From: Lactococcus formosensis
GTDB taxonomy: Bacteria; Bacillota; Bacilli; Lactobacillales; Streptococcaceae
Length of the DNA: 64,000 nucleotides
Direction of reading: 5' to 3'
Assembly: GCF_018403745.1 (NCBI RefSeq)
Contig: NZ_BOVP01000005.1
Location: 83,805-147,804, forward strand
Shown: piece by piece, positions 1 to 9,161 of the stretch
How positions within the stretch are numbered: the stretch's first letter is position 1
How the letters are laid out: every line of letters begins with the position of its first letter
Notes under the pieces: model-generated
Told to the model about the DNA's origin: nothing
Database searches by the model: none
What the model saw: only the letters and a program-made list of their open reading frames with translations
Position numbers and translations under genes: made by a program

Positions 1-72
1 CGCTTGCGTAAACAAATTCTTGACAAAGCAATGCGTGAAAAAGCAACGAAAAAGAAAAAAACTGCTGAATAA
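1..72 (+). CDS. 3' end of an unidentified gene (partial)
   Basis: The first frame is open from the window edge to a TAA at 70-72 and encodes 23 residues ending in a lysine-rich tail (KKKKTAE). The even codon usage and the following intergenic space suggest the real C-terminus of a protein whose body lies outside the window. The basic tail would suit a membrane or RNA-binding protein, but the fragment is too short to name a family. Confidence 0.55.
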   Translation, partial: RLRKQILDKAMREKATKKKKTAE

Positions 73-146
73 TAGTTTTGACATGGTGCTTGAAACAGCA
101 GAGGGATTTGAGAAAAGACTAAGAAGCCAAAAATAAGGAGAAAAGC

Positions 147-377
147 ATGTTTTATCTGATACTTTTAGTTTTATTTGCCCTGGGCTACATCTTTTTAATG
201 CCTAAGGATGTGAGAAGAAGTACGGATATCTTTGTTTTTGCGTCAGTGATTGTCCTTATCGTAGCTGTAGCTATCGGTCAAGCTGTCAGTCATCGTGCAG
301 CCTTATATGAAATCGCAATGGTGATTGCACTCTTAGCTCTCGCTGTTAAGGCCCTTTTAGAAATTGAAAAATTATAA
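147..377 (+). CDS. DUF3165-like small membrane protein
   Basis: This 76-residue protein has a good ribosome-binding site (AAGGAG, 6 nt before the ATG). It is almost entirely hydrophobic: one helix at about residues 1-17, a short basic loop (PKDVRRS) and two more helices at about 27-47 and 52-72. Size and composition match the DUF3165 family of small membrane proteins in streptococci and lactococci, whose function is unknown. A hairpin with a T-run follows at once. The family name is from memory of its pattern and is moderately secure; the gene itself is clear. Confidence 0.75.
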   Translation: MFYLILLVLFALGYIFLMPKDVRRSTDIFVFASVIVLIVAVAIGQAVSHRAALYEIAMVIALLALAVKALLEIEKL

Positions 378-384
378 AATAAGA

Positions 385-413
385 AATAGTTTGTCTCTGG
401 CAGACTATTTTTT
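385..413 (+). terminator. Rho-independent terminator abutting the next ribosome-binding site
   Basis: AATAGTTTG (385-393) pairs with CAGACTATT (401-409), including one G-U pair, around a 7-nt loop and is followed by a T-run. The run ends immediately before the GGAGG that serves the next gene at 423, so the hairpin lies in that gene's leader if transcription starts upstream. Confidence 0.7.
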
Positions 414-422
414 GGAGGTTAC

Positions 423-1358
423 ATGGATATAGAGAAAATCGAAAAAGCTTTTGGGTTGGTCCTTGAGAATATCATGGCAATTCAAGCAGAGCTGATGACG
501 GATTTTTATGATGCTTTTGTGGAACAAAATGCAGCTTACTTAGGCGCCTTAGAGCTGGCGTCACTGACGAAGGAAAATAACGATAAAGTTCGTTCAATGA
601 ATCTTACGAAAAGTGAATGGCAAAAACTGTTTCAGTTTGTCTTGTTACAAGGCTCTCGTATTGCACCGATGCAAGCAAATCATAATTTAACACCGGACTC
701 TATTGGTTTTATCTTTAATTTCATCATTGAAGAGTTGCACAAGGACCGATCGATTCGCGTGTTAGAGTTTGGTTCAGGAACGGGGAATTTAGCGGAAACG
801 CTCTTGGTTCATCTGCAAAAAGAAGTAGACTATGTTGGTTTTGAAGTAGACGACCTCTTGTTGGATTTATCTGCTTCAATGTCAGAAGTCATGGGAACAG
901 AAGCAAGTTTTCTCCAAATGGATGCTGTTAAACCTCAGCCCTTGGAAGCTGTGGACGTTGTCCTAAGTGATCTCCCAGTTGGTTATTATCCAGACGATGA
1001 AGCTGCTAGCCATTTTCAAGTACATGACAAATCAGAACATACCTATGTGCACCACTTAATGATCGAGCAATCCTTCAAGTATTTGAAAGAGAGTGGCTTT
1101 GCACTTTTCTTAGCTCCAGATAATCTTTTGACAAGTGCACAGTCAGAGTTTTTGAAGGCCTGGATTAAAGAACATGCACATATTGCTGCAGTCATTACAT
1201 TACCTTCATCCCTCTTTAAAGGGGCAGGAAAATCGATTTATTTATTAAGTAAAAACCAGACAAATACACCGACTTTTGTTTACCCCTTGTCTGACTTAGC
1301 AGACCGCTCTATTTTGCAAGAATTTATGTCTGAGTTTGTGAAAAATGTCAAGATTTGA
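423..1358 (+). CDS. Class I SAM-dependent methyltransferase, YtxK-like
   Basis: This 311-residue protein is preceded by GGAGG four nt before the ATG. The N-terminal ~100 residues are helical. The Rossmann fold follows, with the SAM loop VLEFGSGTGNL near residue 117 and a catalytic-type motif SDLPVGYYP near 187, which corresponds to the NPPY of N6-adenine methyltransferases with the N and first P changed. That pattern, and the position directly before ackA, match B. subtilis YtxK and its streptococcal homologues. The substrate is not known. The altered catalytic motif leaves activity on DNA doubtful. Confidence 0.85.
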   Translation: MDIEKIEKAFGLVLENIMAIQAELMTDFYDAFVEQNAAYLGALELASLTKENNDKVRSMNLTKSEWQKLFQFVLLQGSRIAPMQANHNLTPDSIGFIFNFIIEELHKDRSIRVLEFGSGTGNLAETLLVHLQKEVDYVGFEVDDLLLDLSASMSEVMGTEASFLQMDAVKPQPLEAVDVVLSDLPVGYYPDDEAASHFQVHDKSEHTYVHHLMIEQSFKYLKESGFALFLAPDNLLTSAQSEFLKAWIKEHAHIAAVITLPSSLFKGAGKSIYLLSKNQTNTPTFVYPLSDLADRSILQEFMSEFVKNVKI

Positions 1359-1399
1359 CCAAAAACTCTTAGCCAGTCACTGCCTTCAATTGGGTTTTG

Positions 1400-1408
1400 T
1401 GATATAAT
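1400..1408 (+). promoter_or_regulatory. Extended -10 promoter of ackA1
   Basis: TGATATAAT lies 34 nt before the ackA1 start and is a perfect extended -10. No convincing -35 is seen at the right spacing, which is common for extended -10 promoters. Confidence 0.7.
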
Positions 1409-1442
1409 TTAAGAGAAAATTGAAAGAAGAAGGATAGATAAA

Positions 1443-2636
1443 ATGACAAAAACTCTTGCGGTTAATGCTGGTTCATCATCAATGAAATGGCAAATGTATG
1501 AAATGCCAGAAGAAAAAGTTCTTGCAAAGGGCTTGATTGAACGTATTGGCTTGAAAGATTCAGTCACAACGGTAAAATTTGACGACCAAAAAGAAGAACG
1601 TGTATTGGATATTGTAGACCACACACAAGCCGTTCACATTTTACTTGAAGACTTGAAACGTTTCCATATTGTTGAAGAATTTACAGAGATTACCGGAGTA
1701 GGTCACCGTGTTGTCGCTGGTGGAGAGTTGTTTAAAAAATCTACTTTGATCAATCAAGAAGTACTAAAACAAATTGAAGAACTTTCACCACTTGCTCCAC
1801 TACATAATCCAGCAAATGCGGCTGGTATAAAGGCTTTCTTGGAGTTGTTGCCTGAAGCAACAGCGGTAGCTGTTTTTGACACAGCTTTCCACACAACAAT
1901 GCCTGAAAAAGCTTTCCGTTACCCATTGCCTAAAAAATATTACACTGAAAACGCCGTGCGTAAATATGGAGCACATGGGACTTCACATATGTTTGTGGCA
2001 CAAGAAGCTGCAAAAATGTTAGGTAAAGATATTAAAGATACAAAAATCATTACTGCCCATATCGGTAATGGTGGATCAATCACTGCTGTAAAAGGTGGTG
2101 AGTCAATTGATACTTCAATGGGCTTCACACCATTAGCAGGTATTATGATGGGGACACGTACAGGAGATATGGATCCTTCTGTTTTCCCTTATCTTATTGC
2201 TAACGATGATTCACTCAAGGATGCTCAAGACGTTGTCAATATGATGAATAAAGAGTCAGGACTATTTGGTGTCTCTGGTTTGTCCTCTGATATGCGTGAA
2301 ATCATCTCTGCTCGTGATGCTGGGGATGCGGATGCAGCCTTAGCATTCGAAATGTATGTTGACCGTATTCAAAAATTCATTGGCCAATACTTGGCTGTTT
2401 TGAATGGTGCTGATGCAATTGTATTTACGGCAGGTGTAGGTGAAAACTCAGCACCAGTACGTGAAGGTGTCTTAAAAGGTTTGTCATGGTTTGGTATTGA
2501 TGTTGATTTCTCTAAAAATATTTTTGGTTTTGAAGGAGAGATGTCAACACCAGAATCACGTGTTAAAGTTTTTGTCATTCCAACGGATGAAGAGCTTGTT
2601 ATTGCACGCGATGTTGAAGCTGCAAAAGCGAAATAA
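1443..2636 (+). CDS. ackA1: Acetate kinase, first copy
   Basis: Acetate kinase converts acetyl phosphate and ADP to acetate and ATP, the last step of the phosphotransacetylase-acetate kinase route. The 397-residue protein shows the family motifs in order: NAGSSSMKW at the N-terminus, [28 protein letters not shown] (active-site histidine), [17 protein letters not shown] (catalytic arginine) and FTAGVGENS. Length is normal. It has its own extended -10 promoter and a terminator before the second copy, so the two paralogues are separate transcription units. L. lactis carries the same tandem arrangement. Confidence 0.97.
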   Translation: MTKTLAVNAGSSSMKWQMYEMPEEKVLAKGLIERIGLKDSVTTVKFDDQKEERVLDIVDHTQAVHILLEDLKRFHIVEEFTEITGVGHRVVAGGELFKKSTLINQEVLKQIEELSPLAPLHNPANAAGIKAFLELLPEATAVAVFDTAFHTTMPEKAFRYPLPKKYYTENAVRKYGAHGTSHMFVAQEAAKMLGKDIKDTKIITAHIGNGGSITAVKGGESIDTSMGFTPLAGIMMGTRTGDMDPSVFPYLIANDDSLKDAQDVVNMMNKESGLFGVSGLSSDMREIISARDAGDADAALAFEMYVDRIQKFIGQYLAVLNGADAIVFTAGVGENSAPVREGVLKGLSWFGIDVDFSKNIFGFEGEMSTPESRVKVFVIPTDEELVIARDVEAAKAK

Positions 2637-2640
2637 AAAG

Positions 2641-2668
2641 AAACGGCTAATAAAAAGCCGTTTTTATA
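2641..2668 (+). terminator. Terminator after ackA1
   Basis: AAACGGCT (2641-2648) pairs with AGCCGTTT (2656-2663) around a 7-nt loop and runs into further Ts, directly after the ackA1 stop codon. Confidence 0.85.
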
Positions 2669-2697
2669 TATTTCTTTTAAGATATTTTTTAAAGTTA

Positions 2698-2706
2698 TGT
2701 TATACT
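2698..2706 (+). promoter_or_regulatory. Extended -10 promoter of ackA2
   Basis: TGTTATACT lies 47 nt before the ackA2 ATG and just beyond the ackA1 terminator, giving the second copy its own promoter. The -35 region is AT-rich without a clear hexamer. Confidence 0.65.
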
Positions 2707-2753
2707 AGTAAGACAAAAAGAAAACACTTACATATTGAAGGGATTTTTAAAAT

Positions 2754-3947
2754 ATGGAAAAAACACTCGCTGTTAACGCTGGATCATCGTCACTAAAATG
2801 GCAACTTTATGATATGCCAGAAGAAAAAGTTATTGCTAAAGGTATTTTTGAACGTATTGGTTTGAAAGATTCTATTTCAACAACAAAGTTTGATGATCAA
2901 GTGCATAAAAGAGAGCAGGATATTGTTGACCACCGTCAAGCGGTCTTGCTTTTGATGGACGAGTTGATACATTTTAAACTCATTAGTAGTTTCCGTGAGA
3001 TTACAGCTATTGGTCACCGTGTTGTTGCGGGTGGAGAATTTTTCAATACGTCTACTGTAATTACTCCTGAAGTTTTAGAAGAGATAAAAAACCTTTCAAC
3101 TTTAGCCCCTCTCCACAACCCCGCAAATGTGCTGGGAATCGAGGCTTTTAAACGCTTGCTTCCAGATGCGCTTGCTGTAGCTGTCTTTGATACAGCCTTT
3201 CACACAACGTTGCCAGAAAAAGCCTTTCGTTATCCAATTCCAACAAAATACTATACGGATTATGCTATTCGTAAATATGGAGCGCATGGAACTTCACACA
3301 TGTATGTGTCACGTGAAGCAGCAAAAGTACTCGGAAAACCGCTTGAAGATTTAAAACTCATCACTGCCCACATTGGTAATGGTGCTTCAATTACAGCTAT
3401 TGAAGGTGGAAAGTCTGTTGATACTTCAATGGGCTTCACACCACTAGCAGGTGTAATGATGGGGACACGTTCTGGCGAAATGGACCCTTCTGTGATTTCT
3501 TATATGCTTGAAAGTGATCCTAGTTTACGTTCGGCGCAGGATGTTATTGATGTTCTTAATAAGAAATCAGGTTTACTTGGTGTATCAGAGTTTTCAAGTG
3601 ATATGCGAGATTTGGAAGAAGCACGTAACTCTGGCAATGAAAAAGCACTTTTGGCTTATGAAATGTTTATTGATCGTTCGAAAAAGTTTATTGCACAGTA
3701 CTTTGGGGTCCTCAATGGAGCAGATGCGCTTATCTTTACAGCAGGTATTGGGGAAAATGATACCGATGCACGTCGTGATATTGTAGCAGGCTTGTCATGG
3801 TTTGGTATGGAAATTGACCCAGAAAAGAACGTCCGTGGTGCGAATGGTATCATTTCTACACCAGAATCGCGTGTTAAAGTCCTAGTTATACCAACAGACG
3901 AAGAGTTGGTTATTGCGCGTGATGTGGAAGCGGCAAAAAATAAATAA
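2754..3947 (+). CDS. ackA2: Acetate kinase, second copy
   Basis: This is a second full-length acetate kinase of 397 residues, the same length as its upstream paralogue. All active-site motifs are kept: [49 protein letters not shown] and FTAGIGEND. The two copies differ mainly in surface helices (for example around residues 60-80 and 255-300), so they are diverged duplicates rather than a recent copy. Separate promoters allow different regulation; L. lactis AckA1 and AckA2 are known to differ in kinetics, but nothing here shows which role each plays. Confidence 0.96.
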   Translation: MEKTLAVNAGSSSLKWQLYDMPEEKVIAKGIFERIGLKDSISTTKFDDQVHKREQDIVDHRQAVLLLMDELIHFKLISSFREITAIGHRVVAGGEFFNTSTVITPEVLEEIKNLSTLAPLHNPANVLGIEAFKRLLPDALAVAVFDTAFHTTLPEKAFRYPIPTKYYTDYAIRKYGAHGTSHMYVSREAAKVLGKPLEDLKLITAHIGNGASITAIEGGKSVDTSMGFTPLAGVMMGTRSGEMDPSVISYMLESDPSLRSAQDVIDVLNKKSGLLGVSEFSSDMRDLEEARNSGNEKALLAYEMFIDRSKKFIAQYFGVLNGADALIFTAGIGENDTDARRDIVAGLSWFGMEIDPEKNVRGANGIISTPESRVKVLVIPTDEELVIARDVEAAKNK

Positions 3948-3954
3948 TTTTGTT

Positions 3955-3977
3955 AAAAGACCATATGGTCTTTTTTT
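3955..3977 (+). terminator. Terminator after ackA2
   Basis: A 20-bp perfect palindrome (AAAAGACC, ATAT, GGTCTTTT) at 3955-3974 continues into a T-run. It closes the ackA2 unit before the pyrH promoter. Confidence 0.85.
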
Positions 3978-3990
3978 CAGCTAAATTTTA

Positions 3991-3999
3991 TGGTAAAAT
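3991..3999 (+). promoter_or_regulatory. Extended -10 promoter of pyrH-frr
   Basis: TGGTAAAAT lies 38 nt before the pyrH start and immediately after the ackA2 terminator. Confidence 0.6.
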
Positions 4000-4037
4000 A
4001 GTAGGGATAAAAAAGAATAGAGAAGAGATAGGAAACT

Positions 4038-4754
4038 ATGGCTGATATTAAATATAAACGCGTACTTTTGAAACTTTCTGGCGAAGCTTTAGCTGGAGAA
4101 AAAGGATTTGGAATTGATCCTGAAACAGTTAAAAAAGTTGCTGAAGAGCTCAAAGAAGTATATGCTCTTGGTGCAGAAATCGCCATCGTTTGTGGCGGCG
4201 GAAATATCTGGCGCGGCGTGACCGGTGAAAAGATCGGTATGGAACGTGCCCAAGCAGATTATATGGGCATGCTAGCTACGATCATGAACGGCTTAGCTCT
4301 TCAAGATACACTTGAAGCACTTGGCGTACCTACTCGTGTTCAAACAGCTATCGAAATGAAAGCTGTCGCAGAGCCTTATATCCGTCGTCGCGCTGAACGA
4401 CACCTTGAAAAAGGTCGGGTCGTTATTTTCGCAGGTGGAACAGGTTCGCCATACTTCTCCACAGATACAACATCAGCACTTCGTGCAGCAGAAATTAATG
4501 CGGATGTTATTTTGATGGCTAAAAATGGTGTTGATGGTGTCTATAATGCAGATCCTAAACTTGACGAAACAGCAGTTAAATTTGACAATCTTACACACAT
4601 GGACGTTATCACAAAAGGTCTTCACGTTATGGACTCAACGGCTTCAACAATGTCAATGGACAACCACATTCCGCTTGTTGTCTTCAATATGAATGAATCT
4701 GGAAATATTAAACGTGTTGTTCAAGGTGAAGAAATCGGAACAACTGTAGAATAA
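4038..4754 (+). CDS. pyrH: UMP kinase
   Basis: UMP kinase phosphorylates UMP to UDP in pyrimidine nucleotide synthesis and belongs to the amino-acid-kinase fold. The 238-residue protein starts with the phosphate-binding segment [12 protein letters not shown] and has the [11 protein letters not shown] loop, [13 protein letters not shown] near residue 133 and the C-terminal [14 protein letters not shown] nucleotide-binding segment. It is followed 28 nt later by frr, the usual order in Firmicutes, and both are read from the promoter near 3995. Confidence 0.97.
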   Translation: MADIKYKRVLLKLSGEALAGEKGFGIDPETVKKVAEELKEVYALGAEIAIVCGGGNIWRGVTGEKIGMERAQADYMGMLATIMNGLALQDTLEALGVPTRVQTAIEMKAVAEPYIRRRAERHLEKGRVVIFAGGTGSPYFSTDTTSALRAAEINADVILMAKNGVDGVYNADPKLDETAVKFDNLTHMDVITKGLHVMDSTASTMSMDNHIPLVVFNMNESGNIKRVVQGEEIGTTVE

Positions 4755-4782
4755 ATTTATAATAAAATAAAAAGGAAAAATC

Positions 4783-5340
4783 ATGGCAAACGAAATTATT
4801 GATAATGCAAAAGAACGTATGAATAGCTCATTGAACAGCTTGCAACGTGACCTTGGTCACATCCGTGCAGGTCGTGCCAATGCGAGCTTGCTTGACCGCA
4901 TCTCTGTGGAGTACTATGGCGCACCAACACCACTAAATCAAATGGCATCAATCACAATCCCAGAAGCGCGTGTTTTGATGATTACACCATTTGATAAAAC
5001 AATCTTGAAAGATATCGAGCATGCCTTGAATGCCAGTGATATTGGAATTACACCAGCAAATGATGGTTCAGTAATTCGCTTGGTTATTCCAATGTTGACA
5101 GAAGAACGTCGTAAAGAGCTGGTTAAAGAGATGGGTAAATACATCGAAGGTGCAAAAGTTGCAATCCGTAACATCCGTCGTGATGCTATCGATACAGCGA
5201 AAAAACAAGAAAAAGCAAAAGAAATCACAGAAGATGATTTAAAAGTACTCGAAAAAGACATTCAAACTATAACAGATAATGCTGTTAAAGAAGCAGATAA
5301 AATGGCTGCTGAAAAAGAAAAAGAACTTTTGGATGTTTAA
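4783..5340 (+). CDS. frr: Ribosome recycling factor
   Basis: The 185-residue protein is the length expected for RRF, which splits post-termination ribosomes together with EF-G. Diagnostic segments are the helix [21 protein letters not shown] near residue 19, [14 protein letters not shown], and the C-terminal [10 protein letters not shown]...KEITEDDLK helices that pair to form the long coiled-coil arm. AAGGAAAAATC precedes the ATG. It forms an operon with pyrH. Confidence 0.97.
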   Translation: MANEIIDNAKERMNSSLNSLQRDLGHIRAGRANASLLDRISVEYYGAPTPLNQMASITIPEARVLMITPFDKTILKDIEHALNASDIGITPANDGSVIRLVIPMLTEERRKELVKEMGKYIEGAKVAIRNIRRDAIDTAKKQEKAKEITEDDLKVLEKDIQTITDNAVKEADKMAAEKEKELLDV

Positions 5341-5354
5341 GTTTGTATCGTCAT

Positions 5355-5384
5355 TTGATTGTAAAAGATTTTATTCTATATAAT
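5355..5384 (+). promoter_or_regulatory. Promoter for cvfB
   Basis: TTGATT (5355-5360) and a perfect TATAAT (5379-5384) are separated by 18 nt, just after frr. Transcription from here would pass through the hairpin at 5412-5433 before reaching the cvfB start. Confidence 0.65.
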
Positions 5385-5411
5385 CGCGAGAGCAAAAAAA
5401 CAATCAGAAAT

Positions 5412-5435
5412 AAACGGCTCTGCGGAGCCGTTTTT
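5412..5435 (+). terminator. Hairpin with T-run between promoter and cvfB start
   Basis: AAACGGCTC pairs perfectly with GAGCCGTTT around TGCG and is followed by two more Ts, 11 nt before the cvfB ATG. It may end frr transcripts, but because a good promoter lies upstream it may also act as a leader terminator for cvfB. No alternative antiterminator stem was identified. Confidence 0.75.
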
Positions 5436-5446
5436 AAGGAAAAAGA

Positions 5447-6307
5447 ATGAATAATTTATTAGCAACAACATTTTCAGCGATTATTACAGCTGAGAATGAT
5501 CAATTTTACTTTTTGCAGAAAGATGATAATATCATACGTCTTGCAAAATCAGAAGGCGAACATCAGGTAGGAGATATCGTCACAGGTTTTGCCTATGTGG
5601 ATAAATCTGACAAAATGTGCATGACAACGCAAGAACCAACTGCGACACGCGAAAAATTCGGCTGGGGCACAGTGACCGATGTTCGTCGTGACTTGGGCGC
5701 TTTCGTTGATATTGGTTTAGCTGGGAAAGATATCGTGGTTTCGCTTGATGATCTTCCGCTACCAGAAGATAAAGATCAATGGCCTAAAAAAGGGGATAAG
5801 CTCTTTGTTAAAATTGTCGTTGATGCGAAAGATCGTCTTTGGGGTAAATTAGCTTGGCACCAAGATTTCTGGGAAATGTCAGGACCAGCCTATGACAATA
5901 TGCAAAACCAAGACTTACGCGGGATTGTTTACCGTAACAAAGAAACAGGATCCTTCGTCTATCTTCCAGATAATAATATGCTTGGTTTCATCCATCCTAA
6001 CGAAGCTTTTGGCACACTCCGTATCGGGCAAGAGCTTCAGGTACGTGTCATTGGCTTCCGTGATCAAGACCGTAGTTTAAACCTTAGTGCGAAACCACGT
6101 GCTTATGAGATGTTGGATGCTGATGCACAGATGATCCTTGCTTATCTTGAGAGTATGGGTGGAAAAATGCCTTTTAATGATAAATCAGCGCCAGATGATA
6201 TCAAAGCGACATTTGGTATATCTAAAGGACAATTTAAAAAAGCGCTTGGCGGTTTGATGAAGAATAAAAAAATCAAACAAAGTCCTGAGGGTACAGAACT
6301 CATTTGA
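5447..6307 (+). CDS. cvfB: S1-like RNA-binding protein, CvfB family
   Basis: This 286-residue protein matches the CvfB/YitL family: S1-like beta-barrel repeats in the first ~215 residues (for example GWGTVTDVRRDLGAFVDIG and LRGIVYRNKETGSFVYLPD) and a C-terminal winged helix with the typical ending GISKGQFKKALGGLMKNKKI. S. aureus CvfB binds RNA and affects virulence-gene expression; the role in lactococci is not established. The gene stands alone between frr and a convergent sugar operon and ends in a bidirectional terminator. Confidence 0.9.
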   Translation: MNNLLATTFSAIITAENDQFYFLQKDDNIIRLAKSEGEHQVGDIVTGFAYVDKSDKMCMTTQEPTATREKFGWGTVTDVRRDLGAFVDIGLAGKDIVVSLDDLPLPEDKDQWPKKGDKLFVKIVVDAKDRLWGKLAWHQDFWEMSGPAYDNMQNQDLRGIVYRNKETGSFVYLPDNNMLGFIHPNEAFGTLRIGQELQVRVIGFRDQDRSLNLSAKPRAYEMLDADAQMILAYLESMGGKMPFNDKSAPDDIKATFGISKGQFKKALGGLMKNKKIKQSPEGTELI

Positions 6308-6315
6308 TTAATAGC

Positions 6316-6346
6316 AAAAAAGTTGGAATGATTTCCAACCTTTTTT
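6316..6346. terminator. Bidirectional terminator between cvfB and the glycosidase operon
   Basis: GTTGGAA (6322-6328) pairs with TTCCAAC (6333-6339). The hairpin is flanked by an A-run on the left and a T-run on the right, so it can end both converging transcripts. Confidence 0.8.
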
Positions 6347-6360
6347 AGTAGGGTAAAATA

Positions 6361-7773
6361 TTATTCTTCCTTAGTAAGTGGCTCGATTTCAAAGGCATTG
6401 CTATCTGACAAAGCTTTAAACCAGTGGGCTGATTTTTTCAAACTTTTAACTTGCGTATGAATATTTGTCGAGATGAGTCCATACCGATTGCGGTAAGCAT
6501 TGAGCCAGCTCCAACAGTCGATAGGTGTCCACAAATGATAGCCTAAGCAATTGCTGCCCTCTTCCATCGCCTTATTTAACCAGTATAGATGCTCTTTGAT
6601 AAATTGAATACGATAGTCATCTTCAATGATTCCCTGACTATTCATATATCTTTCCTCGTTTGACACACCCATACCATTTTCGGAAATGAACCAGTCGATA
6701 TTTCCATAGTTTTCTTGAACATCTTTAGCAATGTCGTAAACTGCTTTTGGATAAATTTCCCAACCTTTATCGACATTCATACGGCATGAAGGCAGTTCAA
6801 ATTCTTGCCAGAATTTGTTAGGCATAAAGTCAACAGCTAAGGAATTTGCCGAGTATTTTGGACGTTGTACGCGATTTGGATGATAGAAATTAATACCCAG
6901 TAAGTCAACCGTATTATCTCTGATGAGTTTTAATTCATCTTCTGTTGATTCCCAAAGTGCGTTTTCCTTATCTAAAATTTCAACCAGTTCAGCAGGAAAC
7001 TCGCCATTGACAGAGGCATCCATATAGAGACGGTTCAACCATAAGTCAGCGATATGGCTGGCTTTAAGGTCAGCTGCTTCTTTGGTAGAAGGATACGGCG
7101 GTGTCAGGTTGAGGATAATCCCAATTTTTCCATCGAATTGTAGCGCGCGGTATTTTGCGATGGCTTTGCTTGAGGCAAGTTGCAAGTTGTAAGCAACTTG
7201 GACAGCAGCGTGTCCATCGACTTTATTTGGATAATGGAATTGGAATAAATAGCCTCCTTCCACGACAACCAATGGTTCGTTGTGGGTGAACCAGTATTTG
7301 ATGCGATCACCAAAGCATTCAAAAGCTTTTTCAGCAAAGCCAGCATAGAGATCAACAACTTTTTTTGATTCCCAGCCACCATACTTATGGTAGAGTTCAA
7401 CAGGCAAATCAAAATGGTGCAGATTAATCATTGGCGTAATATCTTGGGCGATAAATTCATCAATGACTGCATTATAAAATGCTACAGCGTCTGAATTTAC
7501 AGTGTTTTTTTCTAAATCATCAATCAAACGGCTCCATTGTATAGAGGTACGAACTGTTTTTAGTCCAGCTTCCTTCATTAAGCGAATATCATTCTTGAAG
7601 TCATTATAAAAGTTACTTGCTGTATCTGGGCCTTGATGTTTATAGAAACTTTCGGGTTTGATTTCATAAAAATAATCAAACATGTTGGCATGTTTTTTAT
7701 TAAAACGACCTTCGGTCTGAGGGCCACTGGTTGCTGCCCCCCACCAAAAATCATTAGGGAATTTAACTTGCAT
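6361..7773 (-). CDS. Glycoside hydrolase family 1, probable 6-phospho-beta-glucosidase
   Basis: This 470-residue GH1 enzyme should hydrolyse a beta-glucoside delivered by the PTS. The acid/base motif THNEP and the nucleophile motif SENGMG are intact, as is the N-terminal FWWGAATSGPQTEG. It is translated 18 nt after the PTS IIC gene, which argues for phosphorylated substrates. The C-terminal loop that holds the sugar 6-phosphate in classical enzymes reads WSWLNAYRNRYG here: the serine and tyrosine are kept, but the usual lysine is not obvious, so phospho-specificity is inferred from context. Confidence 0.88.
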   Translation of the reverse strand: MQVKFPNDFWWGAATSGPQTEGRFNKKHANMFDYFYEIKPESFYKHQGPDTASNFYNDFKNDIRLMKEAGLKTVRTSIQWSRLIDDLEKNTVNSDAVAFYNAVIDEFIAQDITPMINLHHFDLPVELYHKYGGWESKKVVDLYAGFAEKAFECFGDRIKYWFTHNEPLVVVEGGYLFQFHYPNKVDGHAAVQVAYNLQLASSKAIAKYRALQFDGKIGIILNLTPPYPSTKEAADLKASHIADLWLNRLYMDASVNGEFPAELVEILDKENALWESTEDELKLIRDNTVDLLGINFYHPNRVQRPKYSANSLAVDFMPNKFWQEFELPSCRMNVDKGWEIYPKAVYDIAKDVQENYGNIDWFISENGMGVSNEERYMNSQGIIEDDYRIQFIKEHLYWLNKAMEEGSNCLGYHLWTPIDCWSWLNAYRNRYGLISTNIHTQVKSLKKSAHWFKALSDSNAFEIEPLTKEE

Positions 7774-7791
7774 TATTTTATCCTTTGTTTT

Positions 7792-9081
7792 TTATAATGT
7801 TTCAGTACGATCAATGACTTTCAAGAAGGGTAACCAGATGAGCGCGATGACCACAAATTGAACTAATTGAAGTAGAGAACCCATAATAGAATTTGTTGCT
7901 AAAAATCCTGAAAGGAAGATTGGCATTGTCCAAGGCACTTGCGCCCCAGTGGTCAGAGGAACTAACCCAGACGCAAAGCCGAGATAGGCGATAATGACTG
8001 AAACAACAGGAGCTAAAAGCCATGGAATGAAGATTGTAGCATTCATGACGATAGGAAGCCCAAAAATTACAGGTTCATTAACGTTAAATAATCCAGGAGC
8101 CAAGCCCAGACGTCCAATGTTTTTATATTGCTTATGTTTCATCAGAAATGCCATAATCAGGACGACAGCCAAGGTAGATCCTGATCCACCTAAGCTTACT
8201 GTGAATGTATCCATGAATGATTTTGTAACGATGTGTCCATTTTCAGCTAAGGCAGATGCTCCTTGTTGCGTAAGCGCAGCGTTATCGAGCATATTTGTTT
8301 GCCAGAAAGGTTCAAAAACAGAGTTGACAATGATTTGGCCGTGCAGACCGAAGAACCAGAGGAACTGGACAAGGAATACGGCAATGATTGTTGCTGGAAG
8401 TCCCGTTCCTAAACCAGTCAGTGGTTTTTGGATAACATTGTAAATAACATCATGAAGATTTGTAGTAAAGGCACCAACCATAAGCGCATTGATAAGTAAG
8501 AAAACAAGCAATGTTCCTAGGGCTGGGATTAGAGAGGCGAAAGATTTAGCGACAGCTGGTGGAACACCGTCTGGCATTTTAAGCGTAAAACCTTTTTTAG
8601 TCAGTGCAGCGAAGATTTTTGCGGCAATGAAGGCAGCAAAGATACCTAAGAACATCCCTTTTGCACCCAATCGGTCAAGAGTAAGAAGCCCAGTACCTTC
8701 AACAGTTGTAGCTCCATCAGCTGATGTAATAATTGCAGCGAAAGGTGTCAATATCAAGAATGAAGCTAAAGAAACGACACCACTGAAAATAGCTTCGATT
8801 TCTTCTGACTTCGCCCAGTAGTACCCAATGGCTAAAGTAACGAACACGGTCATAATTGACATTGTGGCGCTTTGACCATTACCAAAAAGGTTACCCAAGT
8901 TTGCTTTCATCGAGTCAGACCAGAAGGGTAAATTATTGAATACGACAATAAGTGAACCAAACATTGTTAAAGGGAAACTGACCATGAAGGCATCACGCAA
9001 AACAGTGAGGTACTTGTTTTGCCCCAAACGAGACGCTACCGGTAAAACTTTTTCTGATAGCAAAACCATAAATTTGTTCAT
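7792..9081 (-). CDS. PTS system, lactose/cellobiose-family IIC component
   Basis: This 429-residue protein is the membrane channel of a phosphotransferase system. It has about ten hydrophobic helices, the substrate-binding motif FGLHGQ with its histidine near residue 220, and NEPVIFGLP near 315, both typical of the Lac family (CelB/LicC). No IIA or IIB domain is fused and no IIA or IIB gene is present nearby, so it must use subunits encoded elsewhere. A strong promoter lies directly upstream and the glycosidase follows 18 nt downstream. Confidence 0.92.
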   Translation of the reverse strand: MNKFMVLLSEKVLPVASRLGQNKYLTVLRDAFMVSFPLTMFGSLIVVFNNLPFWSDSMKANLGNLFGNGQSATMSIMTVFVTLAIGYYWAKSEEIEAIFSGVVSLASFLILTPFAAIITSADGATTVEGTGLLTLDRLGAKGMFLGIFAAFIAAKIFAALTKKGFTLKMPDGVPPAVAKSFASLIPALGTLLVFLLINALMVGAFTTNLHDVIYNVIQKPLTGLGTGLPATIIAVFLVQFLWFFGLHGQIIVNSVFEPFWQTNMLDNAALTQQGASALAENGHIVTKSFMDTFTVSLGGSGSTLAVVLIMAFLMKHKQYKNIGRLGLAPGLFNVNEPVIFGLPIVMNATIFIPWLLAPVVSVIIAYLGFASGLVPLTTGAQVPWTMPIFLSGFLATNSIMGSLLQLVQFVVIALIWLPFLKVIDRTETL

Positions 9082-9111
9082 GAAAAAACTCTCCTTAAAT
9101 ATTATAAAGAG

Positions 9112-9140
9112 AGTATAACACGAAATAAAATATATTTCAA
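9112..9140 (-). promoter_or_regulatory. Promoter with embedded inverted repeat for the IIC-glycosidase operon
   Basis: Read on the minus strand, TTGAAA (9140-9135) and TATACT (9117-9112) are 17 nt apart, and the -10 is extended by TGT. The inverted repeat GAAATA-N5-TATTTC overlaps the -35 and fills much of the spacer, the right place for the operator of the RpiR regulator encoded immediately upstream. The operator role is inference. Confidence 0.75.
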
Positions 9141-9161
9141 ATTAAATAATAAAAATAAAAC

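Noticed and set aside
1409..1624. Minus-strand ORF opposite ackA1, as one example of many opposite-strand frames
   Set aside because: Such frames lie wholly within clear genes, have no ribosome-binding sites and give no recognisable protein.
2641..2753. ackA1-ackA2 as a recent duplication or assembly error
   Set aside because: The copies differ throughout, each has its own promoter and terminator, and L. lactis has the same arrangement.
3264..3275. Cin-box-like TATTCGTA on the opposite strand within ackA2
   Set aside because: It lies inside a coding sequence far from any start; an 8-bp motif is expected about this often by chance.
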